Positions 24,981 through 34,446 of a DNA stretch of 64,000 nucleotides are shown here, piece after piece. The notes below the pieces were generated by a model. That model worked only from the letters and a program-made list of their open reading frames with translations. It did no database searches and had not been told where the DNA came from. Location: contig NZ_CP042176.1 in assembly GCF_005937885.2 (NCBI RefSeq), forward strand, positions 5,761,501 through 5,825,500, read 5' to 3'. The DNA is from Bradyrhizobium sp. KBS0727. Its GTDB lineage: Bacteria; Pseudomonadota; Alphaproteobacteria; Rhizobiales; Xanthobacteraceae. Within the stretch, counting starts at the first letter, position 1; every line of letters begins with the position of its first letter. The position numbers were made by a program, and so were the translations under genes.

Positions 24981-25736
24981 CTAGCGTCCGCCGGTGTAAG
25001 CGCGACCATCGCCGATGAAACGAGTGAAGCGCTCGCGGGCGGCCGCCGCGGAGGCCTGCTGCTCGACAGTTCGCAGGGCTTCAGCCCGGGCCTGCGTCGC
25101 GACCAGTGCCTGGGCCTGCAGCGACTGCTTGACCTGAAGTGCGAGCAGTTCGTTGCCGGACTGTTGGGCTTGCAGGGACCCAACGGCGGTGGAAGAATTC
25201 GCCATCAGGGTGCGGAGTGTCTGACCGTCCTGGTCGAGCGCCGAAGCGATCGTGGCCTGGGTCACCAGCGTTTGCTTCAATGCCTGGTAGGTATTGTCCC
25301 AGCGAGCTGTGGCGTCCTGTACCATCCGATCCGAGGAGACAGCTGCGGTGTATTGACGGGGATAGAGCCGCTCAAAGTTGCTTTGGGGTTTCTGGACGTC
25401 AAACGAGATGCCCTTGGCTTGCGCGATCAGACTGTTGATCTCGTTGATCTTCGATGTCAGCTGCCCAACGACGCTGCTCGGCAGACTCGTCAGGTTCCTG
25501 GCGCCGTTGATCAGCATCTGCGCCTGATTTTCGAGGCTCTTGATCTGATTGTTGATCTGATCCAATGCCCGCGCGGCGGTCAGTATATTCTGGCTGTAAT
25601 TCGATGGATCGAACACGACGACCTGGGCACCGAGTCGCCGCGATCCGTTGATCGCCACAACAACCGACAATGCGACGGCTACAGTAGTGGTCGACAGCTT
25701 TCGAGGGACAGGCTTGCCGAACAGTTTTTCCAGCAT
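24981..25736 (-). CDS. trbJ: conjugal transfer protein TrbJ (VirB5-like)
   Basis: 251 residues with a cleavable-looking signal segment (STTTVAVALSVVVAINGSRRLGAQ), then the TrbJ pattern VVFDPSNYSQNILTAARALDQINNQIKSLENQAQML and long amphipathic helices (LLALQVKQSLQAQALVATQARAEALRTVEQQ). TrbJ/VirB5 proteins sit at the pilus tip or periplasm and help contact the recipient cell. It lies between trbE and trbL on the same strand, with 47 bases to trbE. Confidence 0.92.
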   Translation of the reverse strand: MLEKLFGKPVPRKLSTTTVAVALSVVVAINGSRRLGAQVVVFDPSNYSQNILTAARALDQINNQIKSLENQAQMLINGARNLTSLPSSVVGQLTSKINEINSLIAQAKGISFDVQKPQSNFERLYPRQYTAAVSSDRMVQDATARWDNTYQALKQTLVTQATIASALDQDGQTLRTLMANSSTAVGSLQAQQSGNELLALQVKQSLQAQALVATQARAEALRTVEQQASAAAARERFTRFIGDGRAYTGGR

Positions 25737-25783
25737 GAGATGGACTCCGAATTAGAGGAAAGGATTACAGGCAACGCGTGAAA

Positions 25784-28378
25784 TCACGCGTCCCTGACAT
25801 GTTCGAAGGTGCTGATCAGATTGGCGGCCCACTGAAGATCTCGGGCGGCGAGGTAGTGTTCCGCGAATCCGCTTGGGCCGAATTTGGCGATGACCGCCTC
25901 AATTAAACGCTGGTCCTCAGGCGACGAAGCCCCCGCGAAGGCAAGCGCAATTGGACCGAGCCCAAGCTCGAACAAGCGATTGCCGGCGCGCGATTGCAGG
26001 TAATAATCCCGCTTCGGAAAGGCCTCTGCGATCAGCCGCACTTGCGTGTCGTTGAGACCGAAACGGCGATAGGTCTCAGACTGTGCAGGTTCGAGCGCTC
26101 GCGGGTTCGGCAGGAATATCCGAGTTGGACAGGATTCGATGATCGCCGGTGCAATCTTGCTGTCGGCAATGTCGCTGAGCGACTGGGTCGCAAAGATCAC
26201 AGCGACGTTTTTCTTGCGGAGCGTCTTCAGCCATTCACGGATGCGATCGGCGAACAGCGGATCGTCCAGGAACAACCAGGCCTCATCCAGGACCAGAAGC
26301 GTCGGACGGCCATCAAAGCGCGCTTCGAGGGCATGAAACAGGTAGGTCAGCACCGGTGCCACCAGTCCCGGCAGCGCCATCAATTCTTCCATCTCGAAAG
26401 TCAGCACACCGGCGCCGGACAACCTGTCGGCATCGGCATCGAGAAAGCGCCCGTAAGGGCCTTCCAGCGTATAAGGGGTTAGCGCCTGACGCAGTGCATC
26501 GCGCGCCAGCAAGGCCACTAAACCAGTCATGGTGCGTTCCCTGACCGGTGCCGAGCCAAGGCTTTTCAAGGCCGACCAGATGCTCTCCTTGACCTCGGGC
26601 GTGATCGCGACGCGCTCATGGGCGAGAACGCCACACAGCCAGTCGAGCGCCCAGAGCCGCGCTCCCTCGTCGTCGACATCCCGGAGTGGCTGAAACGAAA
26701 GTCCACCCTTCACCCCCAACTCATACCAGGCGCCGCCGAGCGCAAGCGTCGCCGCGCGGGCCGAACGGCCCTTGTCGAAGATGACGAGCTGAGACTTCTG
26801 ATACCGTCGGAATTGAAGAGCCAGGACCGAAAGCAGGACAGATTTGCCGGCGCCAGTCGGGCCGACGATCAGGCTATGGCCGACATCGCCGACATGCAGC
26901 GTCAGGCGAAACGGCGTCGCGCCCTTGGTCTTGGCCAGCAGAAGTGGCGGTCCATCCAGATGTTCGCAGCGCGCCTCACCCGCCCAAACGGAAGACAAGG
27001 GACACATATGGGCGAGGTTGAGGGTATGGACGATCGGCTGACGTAGGTTCGCGTAGGCCTGCCCGGGCAGGCTACCGAGCCAGGCTTCCACCGCGTTGAC
27101 GCTCTCCCGGATCGTCGTGAAGCCGCGGCTGTTGATGGCCCGCTCCACCGCGCGAATCTTCTCGTCAGCCGCGTGGGAATCCTCATCGTGAACCGTAACA
27201 GTGGTCGTGATGTACCCAAAAGCGACAAGATCATCGCCAAGTTCCTGGAGTGCCGCGTCGGCGTCGACGGCCTTGTTGTCGGCGTCGGTATCGAGCAAGG
27301 CCGCCTGCTCGTTAAACATCACCTCCTTTAGGATGGCGCCCAGAGATTTCCGCTTGGCAAACCATTGCCGTCGATAGCGGGAAAGCGCGGCGTGGGCTTG
27401 CGTCCGGTCCAGCGGCAGAAAGCGGGTCGCCCATCGATAGGCGACGCCAAGGCGGTTCAGATCGTCGAGCACACCGGGAAAGGTGACAGCCGGAAAGCCG
27501 AGAACGGTTACGGTCCGAAGATGACTGCGGCCGATTGCCGGCGAGAGTCCTCCGGTCAACGGCTCGTCGCTCAGGAACGCGTCCAAATAGGCCGGAATCT
27601 CGGGAACCCGGACGGGATGCCGCTTGGTCGACACACAAGCATGCAGATGGGTAAGCGTGTCCTGGTCATCGAGCGCGGCGATTTCCGACAACACTGATGA
27701 CAGCAGATCGACAGCCCGATCTGTCTCCTGAATGAAGCGCTGAAGGTGCTCCTGGTACCCGCCGGTGCGGCCCGCCCTGGTGTCGCGTTCTGCCGGATCA
27801 TCAACCGAGCCGCCGTTCTCCGCTGAATTGGCGTTAGCCGTCCCCCGTGCATGGGCCGCGTTCTTTCGCCGAAACAAACCCGATAACGGATTCGAGCTGA
27901 ATGTCGCATCGTCCGGATTTTCCAGAAACAGGCCCTCCAGCCTCGAGACCCGTTCGACCGGCGGCAGATACATGAAGGTGAGATGTGAGATGCTCTCAAA
28001 ATGTTGGCCGCCCTGACGCGAAAGGTCATCCCATGCCGCGTCAACCGTTCCCTCAAAGGAAGCGCGTCGCTCCTCGTCGACCAGCCAGGACACCGCATCG
28101 GGAAATTTCGATCGCGGGTAATCCGAAGCGGTCATGCGCGTGGCATCGAAGAACAGCGCCCAGCCTGACCCGAATCGTTTCAGGACATTGTTGACGCGCG
28201 ATGCGGCACTCATCAGTTCCGCTTCGGTTGCGCTGTCGAGATCAGGACCACGGTAACGAACCGTTCGCTGGAAACTGCCGTCCTTGTTCAGGACAACTCC
28301 CGGCGCAACCAGACACGCCCAAGGCAGCCAATCGGCCAGGTGATTTGCGTGGGAGCGGAATTCGCGCAAATTCAGCAT
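25784..28378 (-). CDS. trbE: conjugal transfer ATPase TrbE (VirB4-like)
   Basis: About 864 residues starting MLNLREFRSHANHLADWLPW (ATG 28378; 28387 also possible, both overlapping or touching the trbD end). Walker A is GPTGAGKSVLLSVLALQFRR, Walker B is PTLLVLDEAWLFLDDP, and the downstream RKKNVAVIFATQSLSDIADS motif is typical of VirB4. It powers pilus assembly and substrate transfer at the inner membrane. A polar insert lies near residues 200-230. Length is normal for the family. Confidence 0.95.
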   Translation of the reverse strand: MLNLREFRSHANHLADWLPWACLVAPGVVLNKDGSFQRTVRYRGPDLDSATEAELMSAASRVNNVLKRFGSGWALFFDATRMTASDYPRSKFPDAVSWLVDEERRASFEGTVDAAWDDLSRQGGQHFESISHLTFMYLPPVERVSRLEGLFLENPDDATFSSNPLSGLFRRKNAAHARGTANANSAENGGSVDDPAERDTRAGRTGGYQEHLQRFIQETDRAVDLLSSVLSEIAALDDQDTLTHLHACVSTKRHPVRVPEIPAYLDAFLSDEPLTGGLSPAIGRSHLRTVTVLGFPAVTFPGVLDDLNRLGVAYRWATRFLPLDRTQAHAALSRYRRQWFAKRKSLGAILKEVMFNEQAALLDTDADNKAVDADAALQELGDDLVAFGYITTTVTVHDEDSHAADEKIRAVERAINSRGFTTIRESVNAVEAWLGSLPGQAYANLRQPIVHTLNLAHMCPLSSVWAGEARCEHLDGPPLLLAKTKGATPFRLTLHVGDVGHSLIVGPTGAGKSVLLSVLALQFRRYQKSQLVIFDKGRSARAATLALGGAWYELGVKGGLSFQPLRDVDDEGARLWALDWLCGVLAHERVAITPEVKESIWSALKSLGSAPVRERTMTGLVALLARDALRQALTPYTLEGPYGRFLDADADRLSGAGVLTFEMEELMALPGLVAPVLTYLFHALEARFDGRPTLLVLDEAWLFLDDPLFADRIREWLKTLRKKNVAVIFATQSLSDIADSKIAPAIIESCPTRIFLPNPRALEPAQSETYRRFGLNDTQVRLIAEAFPKRDYYLQSRAGNRLFELGLGPIALAFAGASSPEDQRLIEAVIAKFGPSGFAEHYLAARDLQWAANLISTFEHVRDA

Positions 28379-28629
28379 GCGAGCCATCCCTTGTGCTTGG
28401 TGTGGCGGACCGCGACTTCGACAAAGGCCGGGTCGCGCTTGGCGAGCCAGACGGCGATGCCATGGCCGACGATCCAGAGGACGAGGCCGGCGAGCCAAAG
28501 CCGCAAGCCGAGCGCCAGGACGGCCGAGAGCGTGCCAATCAGGATGGCGGCGGCCCGCGGCGCGCCACCGATCAGAATCGGCTCGGTCAGCGAACGGTGA
28601 AGGACGAGTTCAAAGCCGTCGCGCCGCAT
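28372..28629 (-). CDS. trbD: conjugal transfer protein TrbD (VirB3-like)
   Basis: 85 residues: an N-terminal amphipathic part (MRRDGFELVLHRSLTEPILIGGAPR), then two closely spaced membrane helices (AAAILIGTLSAVLALGL and LWLAGLVLWIVGHGIAVW) and a polar tail. VirB3/TrbD proteins partner the VirB4 ATPase in the inner membrane. The start shares a base with the trbC stop (TGATG) and its end overlaps the trbE start. Confidence 0.9.
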   Translation of the reverse strand: MRRDGFELVLHRSLTEPILIGGAPRAAAILIGTLSAVLALGLRLWLAGLVLWIVGHGIAVWLAKRDPAFVEVAVRHTKHKGWLAC

Positions 28630-28997
28630 CAGATCAGCGCTCCGCCGCCGAAGGAAAAGAACGATAGAAAAAACGAGCTTGCGGCAAAGGCGATGGATAG
28701 GCCGAACACGACCTGGACCATCTTTCGGAAGCCGCCCGAAGTGTCGCCAAAGGCGAGCGAGATTCCCGTCACCGTGATGATCATGACAGCTACGATCTTT
28801 GCGACCGGTCCCTGTACGGATTCCAGAATGCGCTCGAGCGGCGCCTCCCACGGCATGCCGGAGCCAGCCGCATGCGCGGTGGAAACCGTCAGCAACGTGA
28901 CGATCGCGCTCGCGCCAAATTCGGCCATCACTGGGCCAGCAACGTCGCGAACCCGTCCCAGGCGCACGCGCGTTGATTTGCGTAGTCCGAACATCAT
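28629..28997 (-). CDS. trbC: conjugal pilin TrbC (VirB2-like)
   Basis: 122 residues: a long pilin leader ending near TVSTAHAAGSG, then two hydrophobic helices (VAKIVAVMIITVTGISLAFG and MVQVVFGLSIAFAASSFFLSFF) separated by a short polar loop, as in VirB2/TrbC prepilins. The mature subunit builds the conjugative pilus; in RP4 it is cyclised by TraF, and a TraF-type peptidase gene is present at 40097-40636 on this island. Confidence 0.9.
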   Translation of the reverse strand: MMFGLRKSTRVRLGRVRDVAGPVMAEFGASAIVTLLTVSTAHAAGSGMPWEAPLERILESVQGPVAKIVAVMIITVTGISLAFGDTSGGFRKMVQVVFGLSIAFAASSFFLSFFSFGGGALI

Positions 28998-29016
28998 TGG
29001 ATTCTCCAGTTTTCGA

Positions 29017-30000
29017 TCAAGGATGATTGATTGGGTTCGGCAGGCCGGGCGGAATTTCGAGGATGTACTCGCCCGAAAGATCGAGGCCTTTGACCTCGAC
29101 AGCTGTCTCGATCCGGCGCCCTGGCCCCCGCCCCTTGATGAACACGACGAGATCGATGGCTTCTGCGATCAGGCGGCGGGGAACAGTCGTTACCGCCTCC
29201 TGGATCAGCTGCTCGATGCGATAGAGCGCCGCGCGCGCCGAGTTCGCGTGCACGGTTGCAATTCCACCGGGATGGCCGGTGTTCCAGGCCTTCAGCATGT
29301 CGAGGGCTTCCCCGCCCCGGACCTCACCGACCACGATCCGGTCGGGGCGCAACCGTAGGGTCGAGCGCACGAGATCGGCTAGCGTTGCGACGCCGGGTTT
29401 GGTCCTCAGCGCGACGGCATCCTTGGCGTCGCATCGTAACTCGCGGGTGTCCTCGATGATCACTACACGCTGGTCGAGGCCCGCGACCTCGGCAAGCAGC
29501 GCATTGGCGAGCGTAGTCTTGCCGGAGCCAGTTCCGCCGGCGACCAGGATGTTGCGACCTTCTGCAACCGCTGCGGTGAGGATCTTTGCCATCACCGGCG
29601 ATGCAATCTGGGCTTTGACGTAATCTGCCAAACGGAAGGTCGTCATTGCCGGTTTGCGGATGGCAAAGCAGGCCGCCAGCGTAACCGGCGGCAAGAGCCC
29701 CTCGAACCGCTCGCCAGTTTCTGGCAACTCAGCAGAGACAACAGGAGAAGAGCCACTAGCCTCAGCGCGGACGTGGCTCGCTACCAGACGGATGATCCGC
29801 TCGGCCTCGTGGGGTGTCAGAACCACGCCGGTGTCGGCGCGCCCGGAACCATGGCGGTCGAGCCAAAGCCGTCCGTCCGGATTGACCAGAACTTCGACCA
29901 CGTCCGGTTCATCGAGCGCCAACGCGATGGCTGGGCCCATGGCGGTGCGCAACATATTGCGGCGGCGCTCACGGGTCTCGGGCGAGAGGAGATCAGACAT
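29017..30000 (-). CDS. trbB: conjugal transfer ATPase TrbB (VirB11-like)
   Basis: 327 residues from ATG 30000, with GAGGAGG just upstream, inside the end of the copG gene. Walker A is VAGGTGSGKTTLANALLAE; the Asp box VVIIEDTRELRC and Walker B/His region RPDRIVVGEVRGGEALDMLKAWNTGHPGG follow. TrbB/VirB11 is a hexameric ring ATPase that switches the machine between pilus building and DNA transfer. It overlaps copG by 8 bases and is 19 bases before trbC. Confidence 0.95.
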   Translation of the reverse strand: MSDLLSPETRERRRNMLRTAMGPAIALALDEPDVVEVLVNPDGRLWLDRHGSGRADTGVVLTPHEAERIIRLVASHVRAEASGSSPVVSAELPETGERFEGLLPPVTLAACFAIRKPAMTTFRLADYVKAQIASPVMAKILTAAVAEGRNILVAGGTGSGKTTLANALLAEVAGLDQRVVIIEDTRELRCDAKDAVALRTKPGVATLADLVRSTLRLRPDRIVVGEVRGGEALDMLKAWNTGHPGGIATVHANSARAALYRIEQLIQEAVTTVPRRLIAEAIDLVVFIKGRGPGRRIETAVEVKGLDLSGEYILEIPPGLPNPINHP

Positions 30001-30559
30001 TGCCGACCTCCTCTCGTCCTTCCGGAGAATGCTCCGGCGGCTCGCCCGTTGCGTCCATTGCACGGGGATTAGTTTCATTGTCTGCCGCTGGCTGGCCCAA
30101 CGGCGCGCCCTCTTCCAGATTCCGAAAAAACAGATCCGGATTGGACGCACTGACCCGCTCCATCACGTCGGCCACGAGCCGCCCGCCCGAGGCGACGCGT
30201 TTGCCGACCTGTGCGACAAACATATCGAAGCGTTCACGCCCCAAGGCGCGCGCGGCGTTCTGATCGCCAGATGGCAATGGCGGCGTAATCGTGAGGTAGT
30301 AGCGGACAAAGAGGGCAATGGTTTCCGCCGTAATCGAGAGATCACGGTCGATCTGACCAAGCTGCCGGCTCATGCGGTCGAGACGCCGCACCAGGGCTGC
30401 ATCGCCGCTTTGATCGCGCTCCGGGTTAAGAAAGCGGTCGAGGGCAGCGTCGACGATCGCAGACTTGTTGGTTCCTGGTCGGTTGGCCGCCAGTGTAAGA
30501 CGCTTGGCGACCTGGTCGGAGAGATACACAGACAGTTTCGGTTTCATGGTTTTGTCCAT
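29993..30559 (-). CDS. CopG-family ribbon-helix-helix protein of the trb operon
   Basis: 188 residues. The N-terminus (MKPKLSVYLSDQVAKRLTLAANRPGTNKSAIVDAALDRFL) is a ribbon-helix-helix DNA-binding motif; the rest is helical (RLDRMSRQLGQIDRDLSITAETIALFVRYYL) with a disordered tail. Such a gene lies between traG and trbB in many rhizobial conjugative islands and is taken to be a local regulator. Its ATG shares the A of the traG stop codon. Confidence 0.85.
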   Translation of the reverse strand: MDKTMKPKLSVYLSDQVAKRLTLAANRPGTNKSAIVDAALDRFLNPERDQSGDAALVRRLDRMSRQLGQIDRDLSITAETIALFVRYYLTITPPLPSGDQNAARALGRERFDMFVAQVGKRVASGGRLVADVMERVSASNPDLFFRNLEEGAPLGQPAADNETNPRAMDATGEPPEHSPEGREEVGNV

Positions 30560-32598
30560 CAAAAGGCTGGGAGCAGATCGTCGTCGTCGCGCGTGACCGC
30601 ATGGGCGCGGCGCACCGTTGCCGGCCCATTGGCAGCGCGCTGCATCTGGTTGCGATCGGAGGCCGCGTCGGAATCGTCTTCAAAGAGGCGTTCCTCACCG
30701 GAAGAAGTCTCGCCGACGCCGTGCGCGGGTTCGTCGAACAGGGGCAGTTGCTGCTTGAGCCCGCCCTCTTCCTCGGCGCTCTGCATCAGATCGCGGAACG
30801 GAAGCGTTGCCAGCCGGAGATCGACCTGCCGAAGCTGGTCTTGCCAATCATGGGCTCGCGAGCGGGGACAATCGGCGTATGCGCCGCTGTCAAGCCGTGG
30901 CGGCGGAAGCAGCCGCTTGCTGAAGTTTGCGTCCTCATAGTGCCGCAGCTTCTTGGCGCGTACGGGTGCAAGGCCCGACACGAGCACGATCGCTTCATCC
31001 TGGGGAAGCTGCATCACTTCGCCCGGTGTTAGCAGGGGCCGAGCGGTCTCCTGCCGGCTGACCATGACGTGCCCTAGCCAGGGCGCGAGCCGATGGCCGG
31101 CATAGTTGCGTTGGGCCCTGAGCTCCGTGGCAGTGCCGAGCGCGTCCGAGATACGTTTGGCAGTCCGCTCATCATTGGCTGCAAACGCGATCCGCACATG
31201 GCAATTGTCGAGGATGGCGTTGTTCTCGCCATAAGCCTTGGCGATCTGGTTGAGCGACTGCGCGATCAGGTAGGCGCGGATGCCGTAACCGGCCATGAAC
31301 GCCAGCGCGCTCTCGAAGAAGTCAAGCCGCCCCAGCGCCGGGAACTCGTCCAGCATCAACAGGAGTTGCCGCTGCGTCGGCGCTCCATCATTCGTGTTCA
31401 ACGTTTCGGTAAGGCGGCGGCCGATCTGATTGAGGATCAGCCTCATCAAGGGCTTGGTACGGCTGATGTCGGAGGGCGGCACCACGAGATAGAGCGTGAC
31501 TGGCCTGTCGGCGGCAACGAGGTCAGCGATCCGCCAGTCGCAGGCCTCGGTATTGCGGCCGACGGTCGGATCCCGATAAAGCCCGAGGAAACTCACCGCG
31601 GTCGACAGCACACCGGAGCGTTCATTCTCGGACTTGTTGAGCAGTTCGCGCGCCGTTGCCGCCACAACAGGATGAACCTTCGGTGCGTCCACCGTGCCGA
31701 GATGGTTGGTCGCCATCATGATCCGCAGTGTCTTTTCGAACGATTGCGCGGGATCGGCGAGGATTTCGGTGACGCGAGTGAGGGTCTTGTTCTCCTCGGC
31801 GTAGAGCACGTGAAGGATCACCCCGACGAGGAGCGCATGGCTGGTCTTTTCCCAATGGGTGCGGCGCTCGAGCGCGCCCTCCGGATCGACCAGAATGTCG
31901 GCGATGTTCTGAACGTCCCGGACTTCAGCGGCGCCCTTGCGTACCTCAAGCAGCGGATTGTACCGGGCACTCCGCGTGTCGGTCGGGTCGAACAGCAAAC
32001 AATGCGAGAAGCGCGACCGCCAGCCGGCCGTGAGGTGCCAGTTCTCGCCCTTGATGTCGTGAACCACGGCAGACGAGGTCCAGGAGAGCAAGGTCGGCAG
32101 TACCAGACCGACACCCTTGCCCGAGCGCGTCGGAGCAAAGCACATCACATGTTCTGGACCGTCGTGGCGAAGATAGTCGTCGTCGATGCGGCCGAGGAAA
32201 ACGCCCTTGGCCCGGAACAGACCGGCGCCAACGATTTCCTTTGGTGTCGCCCAACGCGCCGAGCCGTAGGTCGTGACCAACTGATTTTGCCGCGCGCGCC
32301 AGACGGAATTGACGACGGCAAACAACGCGCCTGCAATCCCTCCACCTGCGGAGACCGCACCGGCGCGCTCGAATATCTCGGGCGCATACGCTTCATACGC
32401 ATACCACCACTCAAACAGCCGCCAGGGCAGATAGACCGGATAGCCCGACAGCGTGAACCAGGGCGAGCCAAGGCCGTCTTGATAGACGAGCGCGCTGGCC
32501 GTCCACTGCGTCGCGCCCCACGTCGAGGTGACGACAATGCCGAAGACAACGGCGATCTGTCCCAGATAGATTTTTGCCGGAAACATTCCTTGCCCCAT
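30559..32598 (-). CDS. traG: type IV coupling protein TraG (VirD4-like)
   Basis: 679 residues. Two N-terminal membrane helices (IAVVFGIVVTSTWG and a second near 35-55) are followed by the nucleotide-binding domain with Walker A APTRSGKGVGLVLPTLLSW and Walker B LLLMLDEFPALGRLDFFES. AYLIAQSLNQIAKAYG and VRIAFAANDERTAKRISDALG are standard TraG segments. It links the relaxase-DNA complex to the transfer channel. It is the first gene of the minus-strand transfer operon, so the operon promoter should lie in 32599-33031. Confidence 0.95.
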   Translation of the reverse strand: MGQGMFPAKIYLGQIAVVFGIVVTSTWGATQWTASALVYQDGLGSPWFTLSGYPVYLPWRLFEWWYAYEAYAPEIFERAGAVSAGGGIAGALFAVVNSVWRARQNQLVTTYGSARWATPKEIVGAGLFRAKGVFLGRIDDDYLRHDGPEHVMCFAPTRSGKGVGLVLPTLLSWTSSAVVHDIKGENWHLTAGWRSRFSHCLLFDPTDTRSARYNPLLEVRKGAAEVRDVQNIADILVDPEGALERRTHWEKTSHALLVGVILHVLYAEENKTLTRVTEILADPAQSFEKTLRIMMATNHLGTVDAPKVHPVVAATARELLNKSENERSGVLSTAVSFLGLYRDPTVGRNTEACDWRIADLVAADRPVTLYLVVPPSDISRTKPLMRLILNQIGRRLTETLNTNDGAPTQRQLLLMLDEFPALGRLDFFESALAFMAGYGIRAYLIAQSLNQIAKAYGENNAILDNCHVRIAFAANDERTAKRISDALGTATELRAQRNYAGHRLAPWLGHVMVSRQETARPLLTPGEVMQLPQDEAIVLVSGLAPVRAKKLRHYEDANFSKRLLPPPRLDSGAYADCPRSRAHDWQDQLRQVDLRLATLPFRDLMQSAEEEGGLKQQLPLFDEPAHGVGETSSGEERLFEDDSDAASDRNQMQRAANGPATVRRAHAVTRDDDDLLPAF

Positions 32599-32930
32599 TC
32601 ACAGCGCGACGTGAACGGCGCGATGAAGAGGGCGAGAACGATGCACATTCAATCGAAATAAAAATCGCGCTCCGCAACGAGAACCGCGTTGATCAAATGC
32701 GCTGAAGTGAGATCACGCGTAAGCCAACTTCGGAGTAGTGCGGGAAACACCTCAATAGAATGTGAGCGGTTTGATGATGCTGGCTCACGCTTCCAGCGAC
32801 CATCCGGCCAACGGAAGGCCACGCCGATATTCGGAATCGGAAACGCCCGACTCGACAATCCGGGAGCCCAGGGATCTTCCGATTCCATGCTCCCGTACCC
32901 GATTTGGGACGATTTCGCGATTAATGGCTA
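32599..32930. other. traG upstream spacer, candidate promoter/oriT region
   Basis: No supported gene. The stretch is less GC-rich than its surroundings and should hold the traG-trb promoter. It is also one of two plausible places for oriT, the other being next to the relaxase gene. I could not pick out a nic motif. Confidence 0.35.
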
Positions 32931-32960
32931 GTTATACTCAGTCCGCGGATTGAGTATAAC
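32931..32960. promoter_or_regulatory. 30-bp palindromic operator, copy 1
   Basis: Ten-base arms GTTATACTCA and TGAGTATAAC are perfect reverse complements around a 10-base spacer. The same arms and spacer length recur 56 bp downstream, just before the nucleotidyltransferase start. Confidence 0.7.
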
Positions 32961-32986
32961 TGGGCTGGACTCTGGGTGGAACCCGA

Positions 32987-33016
32987 GTTATACTCAGCCC
33001 GCGAGTTGAGTATAAC
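32987..33016. promoter_or_regulatory. 30-bp palindromic operator, copy 2
   Basis: Same 10-base arms as copy 1, again with a 10-base spacer. It ends 15 bases before the ATG at 33032, so a bound protein would block transcription or translation start. The TATACT inside each left arm could double as a -10 box. Confidence 0.7.
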
Positions 33017-33031
33017 ATCCAGGATTCTACG

Positions 33032-34414
33032 ATGGCGGCACCTCCGCTGGTCGCGCAGACCACTTATGCCGAGCTTCTGGAACGGTGCGCCGGCGCCGCG
33101 TTCCACGACGCCTTCGACGACGAAGGCGCCTTCACGCCCAAAACGGTCAAGGGACGCCGCTACTGGTATTTCCAGACCGGCTCCGGCGAGGCGCGTACGC
33201 AACGTTACGTCGGTGCGGAAACGCCCGAACTTCTTGAACGTATCGCCCGCCACAAGGAGGTCCGGGACGATGAACGCGAACGTCGTGCCCTGGTCCAGAC
33301 ATTGGTGCGATCCTTCTACCTTGCCCGTCCCCTCCCCGAAATCGGCGAGGTTATCGCCGCGCTGGCGAAGGCCGGCGTGTTCAGGCTTCGTGGCATTCTG
33401 GTCGGCACGGTCGCCTACCAGACCTATTCCGCGATGCTCGGCGTCAGACTTTCTGGCGGCGCCTTGCAGACCGGTGACATCGACATCGCCCAGTTCAAGA
33501 ACGTGTCGGTTGCCGTCGGCGACAGTACTCCGCCGGTACTCGACGTATTGAAGGAAGTCGACAAGACCTTTCGCGCGGTCCCACACACCGTCGATGGCAG
33601 ACGGGTGACCAGCTATGCCGCCAAGGGTGGACTGCGGGTGGATTTCTTGACGCCGAACGAAGGCGGAGAAACCGGCAAACCCCAGCCCCTGCCCGCGCTT
33701 CGAACCGATGCGCAGCCCTTGCGCTTTCTCGATTTTCTCATCCACGATCCCGAACCGGCGGTGATCCTGCATGGTGCCGGCATTTACGTTCAGGTTCCGG
33801 CACCGGCGCGGTACGCGATTCACAAGTTGATCGTTTCACGCCGGCGGCCTGAAGGTCAGGCAAAACGTGACAAGGATCTGCTGCAAGCCGAGGCGTTGTT
33901 CGAGGCGCTTGCGGACAAGCGTCCCCATGAACTCAAGAGCGCATGGCAGGAAGCCTATGAGCGCGGTCCGACGTGGCGGCAGTTGTTGGCCGAAGGCATC
34001 GGGCTATTGAGCGCCTCCGCCCGGGATCTGACATTGAAGAGCGTCGACAGCCGACGGTCGATCGTTCCGGGGATCGACTTGGTGTTTAACAATCCCCCCG
34101 CCCGCTATGATTTCAGCCGGGATATCGTGAGCTTCGAGGGCACCGCACTCGGCAGTCCCGTTGCCTGCGCCATCAGCCGCGAAGCGCTCGACGATCATTT
34201 CGGGACCGACGGTCTCGGACAGGACGGCCGCCTCGAAGGCTTTCTCAAGAGCAGATCGAGGATCGAACTGATGGCCCGCGCCAAATATCTTTCCTGGCCG
34301 GTCGAAGAGCCCGCCGCGGTATTGATCAAGACCATGGATATCAAGAAGCTCTCAGAGGAGATATCCACGGCGGCGCCAGCGGCACCGGCCGGCCGGTCGG
34401 GCAAGAAGCGCTAG
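33032..34414 (+). CDS. GSU2403-family nucleotidyltransferase-fold protein
   Basis: 460 residues. An N-terminal helical part precedes a nucleotidyltransferase core near 125-200: LRGILVGTVAYQTYSAMLG, then TGDIDIAQF with the metal-binding acids, and GGLRVDFLTP supplying a third acid. A helical region follows (HKLIVSRRRPEGQAKRDKDLLQAEALFEAL), as in AbiEii/GSU2403-type proteins, and the tail is basic. These enzymes transfer nucleotides to RNA or protein; several relatives are toxins. It is the only plus-strand gene between traG and the relaxase, sits behind two large palindromes, and has no obvious antitoxin beside it. Confidence 0.8.
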   Translation: MAAPPLVAQTTYAELLERCAGAAFHDAFDDEGAFTPKTVKGRRYWYFQTGSGEARTQRYVGAETPELLERIARHKEVRDDERERRALVQTLVRSFYLARPLPEIGEVIAALAKAGVFRLRGILVGTVAYQTYSAMLGVRLSGGALQTGDIDIAQFKNVSVAVGDSTPPVLDVLKEVDKTFRAVPHTVDGRRVTSYAAKGGLRVDFLTPNEGGETGKPQPLPALRTDAQPLRFLDFLIHDPEPAVILHGAGIYVQVPAPARYAIHKLIVSRRRPEGQAKRDKDLLQAEALFEALADKRPHELKSAWQEAYERGPTWRQLLAEGIGLLSASARDLTLKSVDSRRSIVPGIDLVFNNPPARYDFSRDIVSFEGTALGSPVACAISREALDDHFGTDGLGQDGRLEGFLKSRSRIELMARAKYLSWPVEEPAAVLIKTMDIKKLSEEISTAAPAAPAGRSGKKR

Positions 34415-34446
34415 CGCTTGAAGGTACCGGCCTGCCGGAGGAGGCT

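Noticed and set aside
31093..32661. 522-codon frame opposite traG
   Set aside because: Antisense to a fully conserved VirD4-like protein; composition typical of a GC-driven shadow.
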